Counted from the stretch's first letter, positions 29,693-39,686 are shown. The stretch is DNA of 64,000 nt from Desulfosporosinus youngiae DSM 17734 (GCF_000244895.1 NZ_CM001441.1:4740198-4804197); one strand, 5' to 3'. Translations and numbers: made by a program. Notes: a model not told the origin generated them from the sequence alone.

Positions 29693-31029
29693 TGAATTGC
29701 CCCCAATCTGGCCACGAGCCGGTCAATATCAGCTTTAGACTTCGTTTCAGTCACACAGTAAAGGAGATGATGATCAAGTTCAGGGTAAAAACGCCCCAGA
29801 TCAAGGCCTCCGATGATTTTATCTTCCAGGAGCACTGAGTTTATTTTAGCCGGATCAATCGTTGATACAATGACAAATTCATGGAAGAACGGATTCGAGA
29901 AAGCCAGGTTCATTCCTGGAATCTTAGCAATTTCCTGAGCAGCATAATGAGCATTCTGCAAATTTAGATAGGCCAGTTCTTTGACCCCGGTTTTCCCCAA
30001 AGCACTCAGATGCATCGTAAAAGCGAGCGCACAAAGTGCCTCATTAGAGCAAATGTTTGAGGTAGCTTTTTCCCTTCGAATATGCTGTTCGCGGGCTTGA
30101 AGAGTTAAGACATATCCTTTTTTCCCATTTTTGTCTGTCGTTGCTCCAACAATCCGTCCTGGCATTCTGCGGACAAATTTATCACGACAAGATAAAAATC
30201 CTAAATAAGGTCCCCCAAAATTAAGAGAATTACCGAAAGGCTGCCCTTCACCTACCACGATATCCGCACCGCATTCTCCTGGGGACTTTAGTAATCCTAA
30301 AGAAACCGGATTGACTGACATGACCACGAGAGCCCCTTTGGCATGAGCCAACCGGACAATTTCTTCAGCCTTTTCAATACTGCCAAAAAAGTTCGGGTTT
30401 TGAACAAGTACACCCGCAATATCCTCTTGAAGCGCCGCTTCCAAGGCCTGTTGATCTATGACACCATCTTTAAAAGGAATCTCAACAAGTTCTACACCCC
30501 GGGGCGGCAGATAGGTTTTTAAAACCTCACGATATTCTGGATGCACGGTTTGCAGGACGAGTACTTTTTCCCGGCGGGTAGCGTCACAAGTCATAAGGGC
30601 TGCTTCTGCCAAAGCCGATGCACCATCATACATAGAAGCGTTGGTGACATCCATTCCGGTCAGTTCACAGACTAAGGTCTGATATTCATAAATCGCCTGC
30701 AGGGTTCCTTGACTAATTTCTGGTTGGTAAGGTGTATAAGCTGTGTAAAATTCAGAACGCAGCAGCAATTGATCGATGAAACTAGGAATGTAATGTTCAT
30801 AAGCTCCGGCACCGAGATATGAGCTGTATCCTTCTACGGTTTTATTTAAATCTGCCAGACCTTTGACATGTTTCACCAATTCCTGCTCCGACATTCCTCC
30901 TTTAATCGCCAAAGGACGCTGCAACCGGACTTCTTTGGGAACATCTGCAAAGAGTTCTTCAACGGACTTAACCCCAATACGGGCTAAGAGCCGCTCATTT
31001 TGGCTGTCCGTATTCGGTATAAAGTTCAT
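29689..31029 (-). CDS. gcvPA: Glycine dehydrogenase (decarboxylating) subunit 1
   Basis: Alpha half of the two-subunit P protein that decarboxylates glycine and passes aminomethyl to GcvH. Family blocks are visible: FIPNTD at the start, [36 protein letters not shown], and [26 protein letters not shown]. 446 residues from the ATG at 31029, which is preceded by GGAGGAG and lies one base after the gcvH stop. A longer frame to 31062 runs into gcvH and is unlikely. Confidence 0.95.
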   Translation of the reverse strand: MNFIPNTDSQNERLLARIGVKSVEELFADVPKEVRLQRPLAIKGGMSEQELVKHVKGLADLNKTVEGYSSYLGAGAYEHYIPSFIDQLLLRSEFYTAYTPYQPEISQGTLQAIYEYQTLVCELTGMDVTNASMYDGASALAEAALMTCDATRREKVLVLQTVHPEYREVLKTYLPPRGVELVEIPFKDGVIDQQALEAALQEDIAGVLVQNPNFFGSIEKAEEIVRLAHAKGALVVMSVNPVSLGLLKSPGECGADIVVGEGQPFGNSLNFGGPYLGFLSCRDKFVRRMPGRIVGATTDKNGKKGYVLTLQAREQHIRREKATSNICSNEALCALAFTMHLSALGKTGVKELAYLNLQNAHYAAQEIAKIPGMNLAFSNPFFHEFVIVSTIDPAKINSVLLEDKIIGGLDLGRFYPELDHHLLYCVTETKSKADIDRLVARLGAIQ

Positions 31030-31030
31030 C

Positions 31031-31417
31031 CTAGTGCTCCTCCTGTGCCAAAAACGTTTCATATCCGTCTGCCGTCATCATACTATCAAGAGGGGATAAG
31101 TCATCCGCTTCGACTTTAATCAGCCAGCCTTCACCATAAGGATCAGAGTTGAGCAAATCAGGGGAATCCATGACCTGAGTATTCACTTCCACAACTTTCC
31201 CGCTAACCGCGGCAATAATATCGGAGACCGCTTTTACAGATTCCACCGTACCATAGGATTTACCAGCCGTTACGGTGTCGCCCTCTTCAGGAAGCTCAAC
31301 AAATACGACATCCCCAAGGCTATGCTGCGCATGATCCGTAATTCCAAACGTAACGACATTTCCCTCAACTCTTGCATACTCATGATCTTTGCTATACTTC
31401 AATTCTACTGGATTCAT
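31031..31417 (-). CDS. gcvH: Glycine cleavage system H protein
   Basis: Lipoyl carrier that shuttles the aminomethyl group between P, T and L proteins. The lipoylated lysine lies in [12 protein letters not shown], with the upstream [13 protein letters not shown] and downstream [13 protein letters not shown]. 128 residues from the ATG at 31417, which has GGAGG nine bases upstream. Between gcvT and gcvPA. Lipoate attachment and L protein must be supplied elsewhere. Confidence 0.96.
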   Translation of the reverse strand: MNPVELKYSKDHEYARVEGNVVTFGITDHAQHSLGDVVFVELPEEGDTVTAGKSYGTVESVKAVSDIIAAVSGKVVEVNTQVMDSPDLLNSDPYGEGWLIKVEADDLSPLDSMMTADGYETFLAQEEH

Positions 31418-31480
31418 TAAAATCATCCTCCTCATTTTTGGTTATATTACCCCGGGTTATAAAGGGTCATCCACAGTTCT

Positions 31481-31524
31481 CGAATTTCGAAATATCGAAC
31501 CACAAACCTCGCTTTTGCCTCGGC
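31481..31524 (-). repeat. Heptad-repeat arm between gcvT and gcvH
   Basis: Units CGAATTT (31481), an 8-base CGAAATAT, CGAACCA (31496), CAAACCT and CGCTTTT are followed by degenerate copies up to the gcvT stop at 31525. Same orientation relative to the upstream gene as the other members, but more decayed. Confidence 0.65.
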
Positions 31525-32619
31525 TTAGCCTCGCTTATAGAACAAAGAAGGAATAATCTTAGCTTTCACTGCTTTTCCACGAATCATAACGTCGAGAATT
31601 TCCCCTTGAACTGCTAATTCTGCACGAATCAAACCTAAAGCTATGTTTTTATTTAAGGTCGGGGAGAAGGAACCAGATGTGACAAAGCCAATTTCTTGTC
31701 CGTCTTTTTGTAATGGGTAATGAGAACGGGCAATTCCTCGTTCAATCATCTCCAGCCCTACCAGTTTACGGGGAACTCCTTGTTCTTTCTGAGCCTGGAG
31801 TACTTCCTTCCCTATAAATTCCGCTTTATCAAGCTTGACAAAAATTCCAAGACCTGCTTCAAGTGGCGTAATTTCAGCACCTAACTCATTTCCGTACAAA
31901 GGGAGACGAGCTTCAAAGCGTAAGGTATCACGAGCGCCTAAACCTATCGGCTGTACTCCATCCGAAGCACCGGCCTCTAATATCTTTCGCCATAATTGTC
32001 GCCCATACTCGGGAGAAAAGTAAATTTCAAACCCATCTTCTCCTGTATATCCCGTCCTGGAAATCAGGCATTCAACCCCATCAATTTGTCCATGTGTAAA
32101 ACTATAGTATTTAATTTGGGCAAGATTAACCTTTGTGATACGTTGTAAAATAGATTCTGACAGAGGCCCTTGTAACGCTAGTTGGGCATATTTATCAGAA
32201 ACATTCTCCACAACAACCTTAAAGTTCTTGGCTTGTTCTAACATCCAGGCATAATCCTTATCCGTATTCGAAGCGTTAACCACTAAGAAAAAATGCTGAG
32301 GATCATAGCGATAAACCAGTAAATCGTCAACAATTCCGCCATTCGGATAACACATAGGTGAATAAAGGATCTTCCCATCCTCAAGTTTGCCAGCATCATT
32401 GGTAATCAGCATTTGGACAAAAGCCAATGCCTCTTCTCCACGCACATCCACCTCTCCCATATGCGAAACATCAAACAGGCCTGCCTTTGTACGAACCGCA
32501 TGATGTTCATCTATAACCCCCGCATACTGAACAGGCATTTCCCAACCGCCAAAGTCAATCAGTTTAGCTTTTGCAGACAAATGTTCTTCATAAAGTGGAG
32601 TTCGTTTAGCCTCAACCAT
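31525..32619 (-). CDS. gcvT: Aminomethyltransferase (glycine cleavage T protein)
   Basis: Transfers the methylene unit from GcvH to tetrahydrofolate, releasing ammonia. Family blocks are LIDFGGWEMPVQYAG at the N-terminus, FDVSHMGEVDV, CLISRTGYTGEDGFEIY, and GLGARDTLRFEARLPLYGNEL. 364 residues. GAAGGAGG precedes the ATG. First gene of the gcv operon, behind a glycine riboswitch. Confidence 0.96.
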   Translation of the reverse strand: MVEAKRTPLYEEHLSAKAKLIDFGGWEMPVQYAGVIDEHHAVRTKAGLFDVSHMGEVDVRGEEALAFVQMLITNDAGKLEDGKILYSPMCYPNGGIVDDLLVYRYDPQHFFLVVNASNTDKDYAWMLEQAKNFKVVVENVSDKYAQLALQGPLSESILQRITKVNLAQIKYYSFTHGQIDGVECLISRTGYTGEDGFEIYFSPEYGRQLWRKILEAGASDGVQPIGLGARDTLRFEARLPLYGNELGAEITPLEAGLGIFVKLDKAEFIGKEVLQAQKEQGVPRKLVGLEMIERGIARSHYPLQKDGQEIGFVTSGSFSPTLNKNIALGLIRAELAVQGEILDVMIRGKAVKAKIIPSLFYKRG

Positions 32620-32786
32620 ACCAGAACCTCCTTCAAATACGTTTAGTTTAAATACCCTACAACACGATTCTTGACGTTTACCTGATTCTTAAAAGAAATT
32701 CTGGAGTCATTACGTTTATCGTTCCACTTAATAGCTCATGAAACCCGTGAGAAATCCTTCCAAACGTTTTCGAAAACTAAAGAATT

Positions 32787-32832
32787 AAAAAAGGACAGAG
32801 AAAGTACATTGCGCACTTTCTCTGTCCTTTAA
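32787..32832 (-). terminator. Terminator of the glycine-riboswitch expression platform
   Basis: Strong stem AAAGGACAGAGAAAGT with ACTTTCTCTGTCCTTT across a 9-base loop, followed by T residues. Immediately downstream of the second glycine aptamer. Confidence 0.88.
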
Positions 32833-32998
32833 CCTGAGAGATTCACTGTTTCCAGCTTCCCCTTTGGTGTTCTCTTTTAAAGAAACTCTCCAGAGTCCCG
32901 TCTTCTAGCAGTACATTTGCCTGAGAGCTTCCCTCCTTGAAAGAGCGATTTCAAGGAATTTCTCCTTCGGCGCCTGACGAATCAGATCTCTCCCGCTA
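32831..32998 (-). ncRNA. Tandem glycine riboswitch upstream of gcvT
   Basis: Two aptamers are visible on the minus strand. The first (32911-32998) has GCGGGAGAG, GCGCCGAAGGAG and the closing GCTCTCAGGC. The second (32831-32897) has GACGGGACTCTGGAGAG, ACACCAAAGGGG and ATCTCTCAGG. This is the usual paired arrangement, followed by a terminator hairpin. Glycine binding is expected to allow read-through so that the cleavage system is made when glycine is abundant. Confidence 0.93.
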
Positions 32999-33031
32999 GT
33001 GTCATTCGGATTTAACTATTAACTTATCATA

Positions 33032-33060
33032 ATAATATGCTAATTCCATCAAAATGTCTA
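33032..33060 (-). promoter_or_regulatory. Promoter of the glycine riboswitch / gcv operon
   Basis: TAGACA (33055-33060, overlapping the ileS stop codon), a 17-bp spacer and TATTAT (33032-33037), just before the first aptamer. Confidence 0.7.
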
Positions 33061-35835
33061 CTGGTTTTTTCTCTCTGATAGAACCGTACTGCAGCGTGGG
33101 CAAATTGTCGGATGCTCTTCATCCTTACCAACTTCCTCATGGAACATCCAGCAGCGTTCACATTTTTCCCCTTTAGCCGGCAGTACGAGAATCCCTAAAC
33201 CCTCGTGCCCTTCCGCAGGCTGTACACCCTCAGGCCTTTTTTCCCGGGGTCCGTGCACAGTCAAGTTGGAAACGATAAAGACTTCTGCAAGGTTGGGAAC
33301 CTTTTGCAAGAACTCAAACTGATCTTCCGTAGGATAAAGATCCACTTGGGCGGTCAAGGGATGATTAATTAATTTTTCCTGACGAGCTTTTTCTAAGACT
33401 TTAGAAACATCCGCCCGCAGCTCTAAGATCTGATCCCAAAGAACAGCAATCTCCTCATTCATCCACTCCGGATTCACCTTGGGCATTTCTGCCATTTGGA
33501 CATTTTCCGTGGTCTTTTCACCCGGTATATACGGCCAGATTTCTTCAGTCATGAACGACAAGATCGGAGCTAAGAGACGGACCAGGGCGTCCAGAACCTC
33601 GTATAAGACCGTTTGGGCAGAGCGGCGAAGGAGGGATGTTTTTCCTTCAACATAAAGTCTGTCCTTAGCAATATCCAGATAAACAGCACTTAATTCAATG
33701 GTACAGAAATTATGAATGGTATGATAAGCCCAATGGAATTCATAACTCTCATATCCAAGCAGAACCCGTTCAACGACTTTAGATAGCTTAAGCAAAGCCC
33801 AGCGATCAATTTCCTGAAGTTCTTGATAACTCACCTTATCTTTGGCCGGATCGAAATCATTGAGGTTACTTAGCAGGAAACGCATGGTATTACGAATTTT
33901 ACGATAGGCTTCAGACATTTGCTTCATAATACGCGGAGAAGCAGCAACATCATTTTTATAATCCACGGAACTTACCCAGAGCCGCAGAATGTCCGCACCT
34001 AATTCCTGAACAACCTTAAGAGGATCGACTCCATTGCCCAGAGATTTTGACATCTTGCGACCTTGCTCATCAACGACGAAACCATGAGTAAGCACATTTC
34101 GATAAGGTGCTTGACCAAAAGCAGCAACTGAAGTTGATAACGATGAATTGAACCAGCCACGGTGCTGATCTGACCCTTCCAGGTAGAGATCCGCTGGCCA
34201 GGCAAGCTCAGCCCGCTGCTTTAAGACGCCGGCATGGCTCGTTCCGGAATCAAACCAAACGTCCATAATATCCGTCTCCTTGCGGAATTTCGTACCGCCG
34301 CACTCACAAGCGGTTCCTTCAGGCAGCAATTCCGCAGGCGAATGGGCAAACCAAGCATCTGACCCTTCTTGACGGAAAAAGTCCTGAACCTTTGCTATGG
34401 TTTGGTCGTTCACCAACACATTTCCGCAATCTTCACAATAGAAAATAGGAATAGGAACCCCCCAAGTCCTTTGTCGGGAAATACACCAGTCTCCTCGATC
34501 TGCGATCATGTTAAAGATCCGGTCTCTTCCCCAGGCAGGAATCCAGCGAACCTTCTCAATCTCATCCAAGGCCGCTTGACGAAAGCCATCAATGGAAGCA
34601 AACCATTGTTCAGTTGCCCGGAAGATAATCGGGCTCTTGCAGCGCCAACAATGAGGATAACTATGTTTGATCGTTTCTTCAAGAACAAGATCTCCGGTGC
34701 CCTTAAGATCTTCTACGATCACAGGATTCGCCTTTTCTGTCTTAAGTCCGGCATAGGCCCCACCTTCTGACGTGAACTTTCCTCGATGATCAACCGGGCA
34801 TAAGACGGGCAGCCCATATTGCTTACCAACTAAGAAGTCATCTTCCCCGTGGGCCGGTGCGGTGTGAACACAGCCTGTACCCGCTTCTAAGGTGACATGT
34901 TCTCCGCAGATGACCATGGAGTCACGATCCATGAGCGGATTTTTGCATAAGACTCCTTCAAGTTCCTTACCAGTGAGAGTCCTCTCAACCGGCAGTTCCA
35001 ATTGCCATAAAGATCGTAAAGAATCCAGCATTCCCTCAGCAACCACCCAGTGTTCTTGCTGAGCACTGACCACAGCATAAGTCAACTCAGGATGTACACT
35101 GATCGCCAAGTTTGCGGGCAAGGTCCAAGGAGTCGTCGTCCAAATAACGACAAATGTATTTTCTTCGGTAAGGACACTCAACCCATTGCGTACTGCAAAT
35201 TTAACGTAAATCGCTGTAGCGGGTTTATCTGCGTATTCTATTTCAGCCTCAGCCAGTGCCGTCTCACAAGAAGGGCACCAGTAGACAGGTTTTAACCCCT
35301 TATAAATATAACCTTTCTTGGTCATATCCCCAAAAACTCCGATTTGAGCGGCCTCGTACTCTTTTTGCAGCGTCAGATAAGGATGGTCCCAATCCCCGCG
35401 CACTCCAAGCCGCTTAAATTCCTCACGTTGAATCCCGACATATTTCTCAGCATAATCTTTACATTTCTGCCGAAATTCCAGAGCCGAGACCGCATGACGG
35501 TTGACTCCTAATTTCTTAATAACTTGTTGCTCAATAGGAAGCCCATGGGTATCCCATCCCGGCACATAAGGCGCATCAAAACCCATCATGGTTTTGTATT
35601 TGACAATGATATCTTTCAAGACTTTATTGATGGCATGCCCAAGATGAATATCTCCGTTCGCATAGGGCGGACCATCATGAAGGATAAATTTAGGTCGTCC
35701 TTCCCGGGCTTTCTGTACTTTTTCATAAAGCTTTTCTTCTTCCCAAGCTTTGAGGATTTCAGGTTCCTTTTTAGGAAGATTTCCTCGCATCGGGAAATCA
35801 GTTTCAGGTAGGTTTAATGTATCGCGATAATCCAT
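33058..35835 (-). CDS. ileS: Isoleucyl-tRNA synthetase
   Basis: Class I synthetase, 925 residues. The HIGH motif is present as [15 protein letters not shown], the KMSKS motif as [11 protein letters not shown], and a C-terminal zinc finger has CERCW...CPRC. The CP1 editing domain lies between, with [13 protein letters not shown]. The zinc finger and bacterial-type N-terminus indicate the type 1 enzyme. AAAGGAGG precedes the ATG. Controlled by the upstream T-box; a 180-bp inverted-repeat element lies between the T-box terminator and the start. Confidence 0.97.
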   Translation of the reverse strand: MDYRDTLNLPETDFPMRGNLPKKEPEILKAWEEEKLYEKVQKAREGRPKFILHDGPPYANGDIHLGHAINKVLKDIIVKYKTMMGFDAPYVPGWDTHGLPIEQQVIKKLGVNRHAVSALEFRQKCKDYAEKYVGIQREEFKRLGVRGDWDHPYLTLQKEYEAAQIGVFGDMTKKGYIYKGLKPVYWCPSCETALAEAEIEYADKPATAIYVKFAVRNGLSVLTEENTFVVIWTTTPWTLPANLAISVHPELTYAVVSAQQEHWVVAEGMLDSLRSLWQLELPVERTLTGKELEGVLCKNPLMDRDSMVICGEHVTLEAGTGCVHTAPAHGEDDFLVGKQYGLPVLCPVDHRGKFTSEGGAYAGLKTEKANPVIVEDLKGTGDLVLEETIKHSYPHCWRCKSPIIFRATEQWFASIDGFRQAALDEIEKVRWIPAWGRDRIFNMIADRGDWCISRQRTWGVPIPIFYCEDCGNVLVNDQTIAKVQDFFRQEGSDAWFAHSPAELLPEGTACECGGTKFRKETDIMDVWFDSGTSHAGVLKQRAELAWPADLYLEGSDQHRGWFNSSLSTSVAAFGQAPYRNVLTHGFVVDEQGRKMSKSLGNGVDPLKVVQELGADILRLWVSSVDYKNDVAASPRIMKQMSEAYRKIRNTMRFLLSNLNDFDPAKDKVSYQELQEIDRWALLKLSKVVERVLLGYESYEFHWAYHTIHNFCTIELSAVYLDIAKDRLYVEGKTSLLRRSAQTVLYEVLDALVRLLAPILSFMTEEIWPYIPGEKTTENVQMAEMPKVNPEWMNEEIAVLWDQILELRADVSKVLEKARQEKLINHPLTAQVDLYPTEDQFEFLQKVPNLAEVFIVSNLTVHGPREKRPEGVQPAEGHEGLGILVLPAKGEKCERCWMFHEEVGKDEEHPTICPRCSTVLSERKNQ

Positions 35836-35885
35836 TAATTGTTTTCCTCCTTTAAGATTTTAAGACTTAAGACTCCTTCGGGTCG

Positions 35886-36065
35886 GGCAGCTTCTCGCAC
35901 ATCCGTTCACTCAGCACTCCGAGCCTCGCCCACGCGCTTTCGGGGGAGCTTCGCCAAACCTCCGGGTAATACCTGAAGTGAACCCGTGGCTACGCTTCCC
36001 ACGAAAGCTTTGTGCGCCTTACCGCCTCTACGTACGATGAGTTCACTCCTGTGCGAGAAGCTGCC
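35886..36065. repeat. Inverted-repeat element between the T-box terminator and ileS
   Basis: Outer arms at 35886-35913 and 36038-36065 are inverted copies of each other: 16 outermost bases match perfectly (GGCAGCTTCTCGCACA) and the inner parts match partly. The roughly 120-bp interior is GC richer than the neighbouring leader and contains a smaller hairpin (CGTGG..CCACG). No ORF. It could be a MITE-like or REP-like insertion, or an RNA structure in the ileS leader. Confidence 0.7.
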
Positions 36066-36103
36066 TTCCTTTGAGGTCTTTTAATTTTTCAAGATAGTAT
36101 AAC

Positions 36104-36320
36104 TAAAAAACCCCACCCCTAAAAAGGGGCGAGATTATCACTCACGGTACCACCCTTGTCGCCATATAGCCACTCGGAAGTCTTTTAACGGAGACAAACC
36201 GAACAAAGCTTACTAAAATTCAGCGTTTCACTCCAAGGGGATTCTCTTTGTCGTTTCTCACGGGCTCACACCATACCCCGCTCGCTGTTGAGCTTATCTG
36301 ACAAAGACTGTCCTTTTCAA
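36104..36320 (-). ncRNA. T-box leader of ileS
   Basis: The T-box sequence AAGGGTGGTACCGTGAG (core 36146-36154) is followed by an intrinsic terminator CTCGCCCC-TTTTTA-GGGGTGGG-TTTTTT (36104-36133). Upstream is a stem-I-like region with GGTATGGTGTGAGCCCG, and GAGAATCCCCTTGGAG in the specifier-loop position. There ATC (36242-36240) reads as an isoleucine specifier, which matches ileS. Uncharged tRNA-Ile should promote read-through. The exact 5' end was not determined. Confidence 0.92.
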
Positions 36321-36395
36321 CGTGTCTATACATATTAATAGTATTAAACGTATTATTGGTATCAGTGCTATAAACTATACAATCAGTATCAATTA

Positions 36396-36881
36396 TTAAT
36401 CCTTTAAAATAACTTTTCGTAAGATAGAAACCAGTTTAGCTTGACCTTCAGAGTCGACCGGATCTACCATCCACAGACACAGGAAGGAAAACTTTCGGCT
36501 TCTCCACTCCTGAACAAAGGGGTTCATTTGATCTTTACATAGGTATAAATGCTTAGAATCTTGAGGAGGCGTCAAACTGACAACAACTCCACGCTGCTCC
36601 ATTTCATCCATGGCTCTAAATGCACGATCCAATAAATCATCACTCCCAGTCATTAACACATCCCCAGAGCGAAAATGACTGTCCGCTTCCGCAAACCCCA
36701 CGCTGAAAATTTTCGTATCCTTCTCATCTGCTTGAAAATGATCTGAATGTAAATGATCAATGGGGATAAGCTGAACCTCTTGACCCCCTACTTTGCCAAC
36801 GTAAATCTCATTCTCATCCTGATGCAATCCAAATCCTTGAATGAGAAAGTTCGGAGATATCTCACTAATTAATCTATACAT
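36396..36881 (-). CDS. Hypothetical protein, 161 residues
   Basis: Not recognised. A soluble mixed alpha/beta protein without signal peptide or membrane segment. It is rich in charged residues, with a His-rich patch (PIDHLHSDHF) near residue 42 and KFSFLCLWMVDPVD near residue 130. A good GAAGGAG before the ATG and its place after divIVA support a real gene. I do not assign a function. Confidence 0.7.
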   Translation of the reverse strand: MYRLISEISPNFLIQGFGLHQDENEIYVGKVGGQEVQLIPIDHLHSDHFQADEKDTKIFSVGFAEADSHFRSGDVLMTGSDDLLDRAFRAMDEMEQRGVVVSLTPPQDSKHLYLCKDQMNPFVQEWRSRKFSFLCLWMVDPVDSEGQAKLVSILRKVILKD

Positions 36882-36966
36882 CGATGAAATCCTTCTCCTT
36901 CAAAGTCATCTATAGAACATTTTACCACAAAAATAAACAGATTCGCAACACTTCGCTATAATCACG

Positions 36967-37428
36967 TTAAGCTATGCCTTCATTCTTCTCCTGTAAAGCT
37001 TCCAGATCTAAGTGGGCTAACAGAAAAGACTTCAGCTGTGTGCGCAATAAATCACGTTTTCTTGAAAGACTCTGGATCTCTTCCTGTATTCTTTCCCACT
37101 TTTCCTGTGCTTCAGAAACTTTACTCAGTTTTTGATGCTCTGCCTCACGTAGTATAAGTGCTGCCTCTTGACGTGCCGCCTCTTTAACATCTTCAGCGGT
37201 TTTTTGAGCTAACACCAGCGTCTGTTGTAAAGTGTTCTCGATTTCACGAAAATGGCTGATTTCTGCTTCCAGCCTATTCGCTTTTTCTCGGAGTTCAAAA
37301 TTTTCAGTATAGGCTGATTCAAATTCTTGACTGACGTTCTCAAGAAACTTTTCCACTTCTTCACATTGAAAGCCCCGAATGCCTTTGCGAAATGTTTTAT
37401 TTCGAATATCGAGAGGTGTCATTTCCAT
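36967..37428 (-). CDS. divIVA: DivIVA-family cell-division/polarity protein
   Basis: Membrane-curvature-binding coiled-coil protein that marks poles and septa. The N-terminal lipid-binding segment is MTPLDIRNKTFRKGIRGFQCEEVEKFL. Long heptad-type coiled coils follow from about residue 40 to 140. 153 residues from the ATG at 37428, seven bases after GGAGG; the open frame to 37476 runs into ylmH. It is the last recognised gene in the order yggS-sepF-yggT-ylmH-divIVA, which is typical of Gram-positive bacteria. Confidence 0.93.
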   Translation of the reverse strand: MEMTPLDIRNKTFRKGIRGFQCEEVEKFLENVSQEFESAYTENFELREKANRLEAEISHFREIENTLQQTLVLAQKTAEDVKEAARQEAALILREAEHQKLSKVSEAQEKWERIQEEIQSLSRKRDLLRTQLKSFLLAHLDLEALQEKNEGIA

Positions 37429-37439
37429 TTTATCCCCTC

Positions 37440-38237
37440 CTAATGCCGTTGTGACCGGAAAAGTATGATTTGCCATGCTATTCGTTCTTTGCGCGTCTGA
37501 GTGCTTTCCAAAAGCTTAATTCGCCCATACCCCCGGCAAGAGATCATATCATCAGGCTGAGCTTCCGTATCCGCTTTGGACACCACAATGCCCCCTCTTC
37601 TGACCTTACCTTGAATTATCAATTCCTGTGCCGTACTCCTCGATACTTTAAAAGCATTAGCGATTACCGCATCCAGGCGTGATGAATTAACGGTAATACG
37701 CCGCTCTTCACCCTTATCAGGCAGCAAGTCCGGTTCACCGTTAGCAAGCAGAACCTCAATTTTCTCGCGTCCCGCCTGGGTCCAGTGGTTTAACAAAAAG
37801 GGAGCAATTTCTGAGGTCGTTGCAACATAAAAGCCACTCCTCCCAACCTGGATATCTCCAAAAACATCCCTTCTAAAGCCTAGTCCCATGAGAGATCCCA
37901 GTATCTGGGGATGTGCAAGTTGAGCACGGGAATCCTTAGGCCGAACCGATAGTATAGAAATTTGAGCATCTTCAGAAGCCAGAATTTCCCCCCTGGAACC
38001 TATAAGAATTCTAACCCGTTCTGCCTCTGGGAACCCTCCCTCCGCCAGATGCTCTAAGTGTACCTTATGCAGAACGGCTTCAGACCAATCACGCATAGCA
38101 AGGCTTAAAAATGGAGTAACCTGTTGACCTCCTCCATTCAGCACCATATTTATCTGATCCAACAGATGCGCTGCTTCCAGACGTACCTCTTTTTCATCCC
38201 AAAATCTTAGGATACTTCGATCGATTGACTGCTTCAT
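37440..38237 (-). CDS. ylmH: YlmH S4-domain RNA-binding protein
   Basis: 265 residues. The N-terminal half carries LGFRRDVFGDIQVG and FYVATTSEIAPFL, and a C-terminal S4 domain (about residues 180-250) has SSRLDAVIANAFKVSRSTAQELIIQGKV. Bacillus YlmH is linked to ribosome quality control, which would fit functionally with rqcH elsewhere in the window. Its start overlaps the yggT stop by four bases (ATGA), so it is probably translated by coupling. Confidence 0.92.
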   Translation of the reverse strand: MKQSIDRSILRFWDEKEVRLEAAHLLDQINMVLNGGGQQVTPFLSLAMRDWSEAVLHKVHLEHLAEGGFPEAERVRILIGSRGEILASEDAQISILSVRPKDSRAQLAHPQILGSLMGLGFRRDVFGDIQVGRSGFYVATTSEIAPFLLNHWTQAGREKIEVLLANGEPDLLPDKGEERRITVNSSRLDAVIANAFKVSRSTAQELIIQGKVRRGGIVVSKADTEAQPDDMISCRGYGRIKLLESTQTRKERIAWQIILFRSQRH

Positions 38238-38506
38238 CTATAAAAAATCTGGCTTAAAAGCCATTGAATGATATTCAGGGCAAGGATCGCAAAGATTGGA
38301 GAAAAATCCAATCCCATTGATGCATTACCTATTTGAAACCGTTGAAACGGCTTGATGAGCGGGTCTGTAATGTCATAGATAACACTGACTAATTTATTGT
38401 TGTGCGGAGATAATTTGGGGCCAAACCACGATAAAATTACCCTGATAAAAATTGCGTATATCAAAATGGTAATCACTTTATTAATAATTTGAACGGCGAA
38501 GATAAT
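38234..38506 (-). CDS. YggT/YlmG family membrane protein, probable ATT start
   Basis: Small two-helix membrane protein of the YggT family, linked to division and membrane organisation. The core is IRVILSWFGPKLSPHNN, then YDITDPLIKPFQRF and a second hydrophobic helix. The only ATG/GTG/TTG in frame before the core is a GTG at 38476, which has no ribosome site and gives 80 residues. GGGAGGG stands six bases before an in-frame ATT at 38506, which gives 90 residues with a complete first helix. I therefore take ATT as the start, one base after the sepF stop. Confidence 0.82.
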   Translation of the reverse strand: MIFAVQIINKVITILIYAIFIRVILSWFGPKLSPHNNKLVSVIYDITDPLIKPFQRFQIGNASMGLDFSPIFAILALNIIQWLLSQIFYR

Positions 38507-38507
38507 A

Positions 38508-38963
38508 CTAATCCCTCCCTAATTTTGAACCGGGCCAAAATAAGCCCTTGTCCTTCAGTTCGTCTCTCATCTCTCCGGAAATGTCGACGTTAGTTGGTAC
38601 AAACAAGAAAATACCGTTTCCCACCTTTTGCATGTTGCCATTTAAGGCATAAGTTGTCCCGCTAATAAAATCAACAATCCGTTTTGCTAACACCTTTTCC
38701 GCATTCTCAAGATTAACAATAACAGGACGACGGTTTTTAAGCTGATCAGCTATGCTCTGAGCTTCTTCAAAGGAATTTGGTTCCATAACAACAACTCTCA
38801 TTTGCTTTTGTGTATGTATACTTACAACCGGCGCATTTTTACGGCTAGTTCGCACCTCTTCCTGAACATTTTTCTCACGTTCATTTTCTTCGAAAAGTTC
38901 CTCTTCCGGTTCCTCATCGGCAAATCCCATAATTCCAATAACTTTATCTAATAACTTGGCCAT
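38508..38963 (-). CDS. sepF: SepF cell-division protein
   Basis: FtsZ-binding protein that polymerises into rings and tethers Z rings to the membrane. The C-terminal domain has VVVMEPNSFEEAQSIADQLKNRRPVIVNLEN and then ISGTTYALNGNMQKVGNGIFLFVP, both family blocks. A short hydrophobic N-terminus LLDKVIGIMGF fits the amphipathic membrane anchor. 151 residues, GAGGAGG before the ATG. No ftsA lies next to ftsZ here, so SepF may be the main FtsZ anchor. Confidence 0.95.
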   Translation of the reverse strand: MAKLLDKVIGIMGFADEEPEEELFEENEREKNVQEEVRTSRKNAPVVSIHTQKQMRVVVMEPNSFEEAQSIADQLKNRRPVIVNLENAEKVLAKRIVDFISGTTYALNGNMQKVGNGIFLFVPTNVDISGEMRDELKDKGLFWPGSKLGRD

Positions 38964-38987
38964 TATCTTTCCTCCTCTTAAACATAT

Positions 38988-39686
38988 CTAATTACGTTCG
39001 CCGAAAATCTGGCGACCTACACGAACAAAGGTTGCCCCTTCTTCAATAGCCAATTCAAAGTCTTGACTCATTCCCATAGAAAGTTCCTGCAAATCAACTC
39101 CGGGCCATTTTCGAGCTTGCAAAGTATCACGCAATTCCCGAAGCTGTCGAAAATAACCTTGAGTTTCCGATAAACTGGCTTCTAAAGCGCCGATAGTCAT
39201 AACCCCTTGAACCCGGACATGAGGACAATCCCTAACTGAATTTAAGAAATCTGGAACTTCCTCTGGCATAAGTCCTGCCTTGGCAGGGTCTCGGGCAATA
39301 TTAACCTGAACTAATGTCGTCCAGACAATCCCCCGTCGTTCTCCTTGCTCGTTAAGTGTTTCCAACAAGGAAAGTCTATCCAAAGAATGAATCATTGCAA
39401 CGTTTTGATCTAAATACTTAACCTTATTAGTTTGAAGCCTGCCCACCAGATGCCATTGACAATCCTTGGGAAGATCAGGCGCTTTCTCCAGCCATTCTTG
39501 AACACGATTTTCTGCGAAGGTTCGTTGTCCTGCCTGATAAGCCTCTTCTATACTCCTAACTGGTTGGGTCTTAGATACAGCCAACAATCGGATAGCCCTC
39601 GGGTCTCTTTTACTTCGAGCTGCAGCTTGGGCTATCCTCTGACGAACCTCAATTAAGCGTTGCTCAACGCCCGTTTTTGCCAGCAT
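38988..39686 (-). CDS. yggS: YggS/YlmE family PLP-binding protein
   Basis: Single-domain pyridoxal-phosphate homeostasis protein with an alanine-racemase-type barrel. The PLP lysine lies in IRLLAVSKTQPV near residue 35, followed by FAENRVQEWLEK and WHLVGRLQTNKVKYL; the C-terminal phosphate site is in LSMGMSQDFELAIEEG. 232 residues from the ATG at 39686, eight bases after AAAGGGAG. The longer frame to 39731 lacks support. Usual place before sepF. Confidence 0.93.
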   Translation of the reverse strand: MLAKTGVEQRLIEVRQRIAQAAARSKRDPRAIRLLAVSKTQPVRSIEEAYQAGQRTFAENRVQEWLEKAPDLPKDCQWHLVGRLQTNKVKYLDQNVAMIHSLDRLSLLETLNEQGERRGIVWTTLVQVNIARDPAKAGLMPEEVPDFLNSVRDCPHVRVQGVMTIGALEASLSETQGYFRQLRELRDTLQARKWPGVDLQELSMGMSQDFELAIEEGATFVRVGRQIFGERN

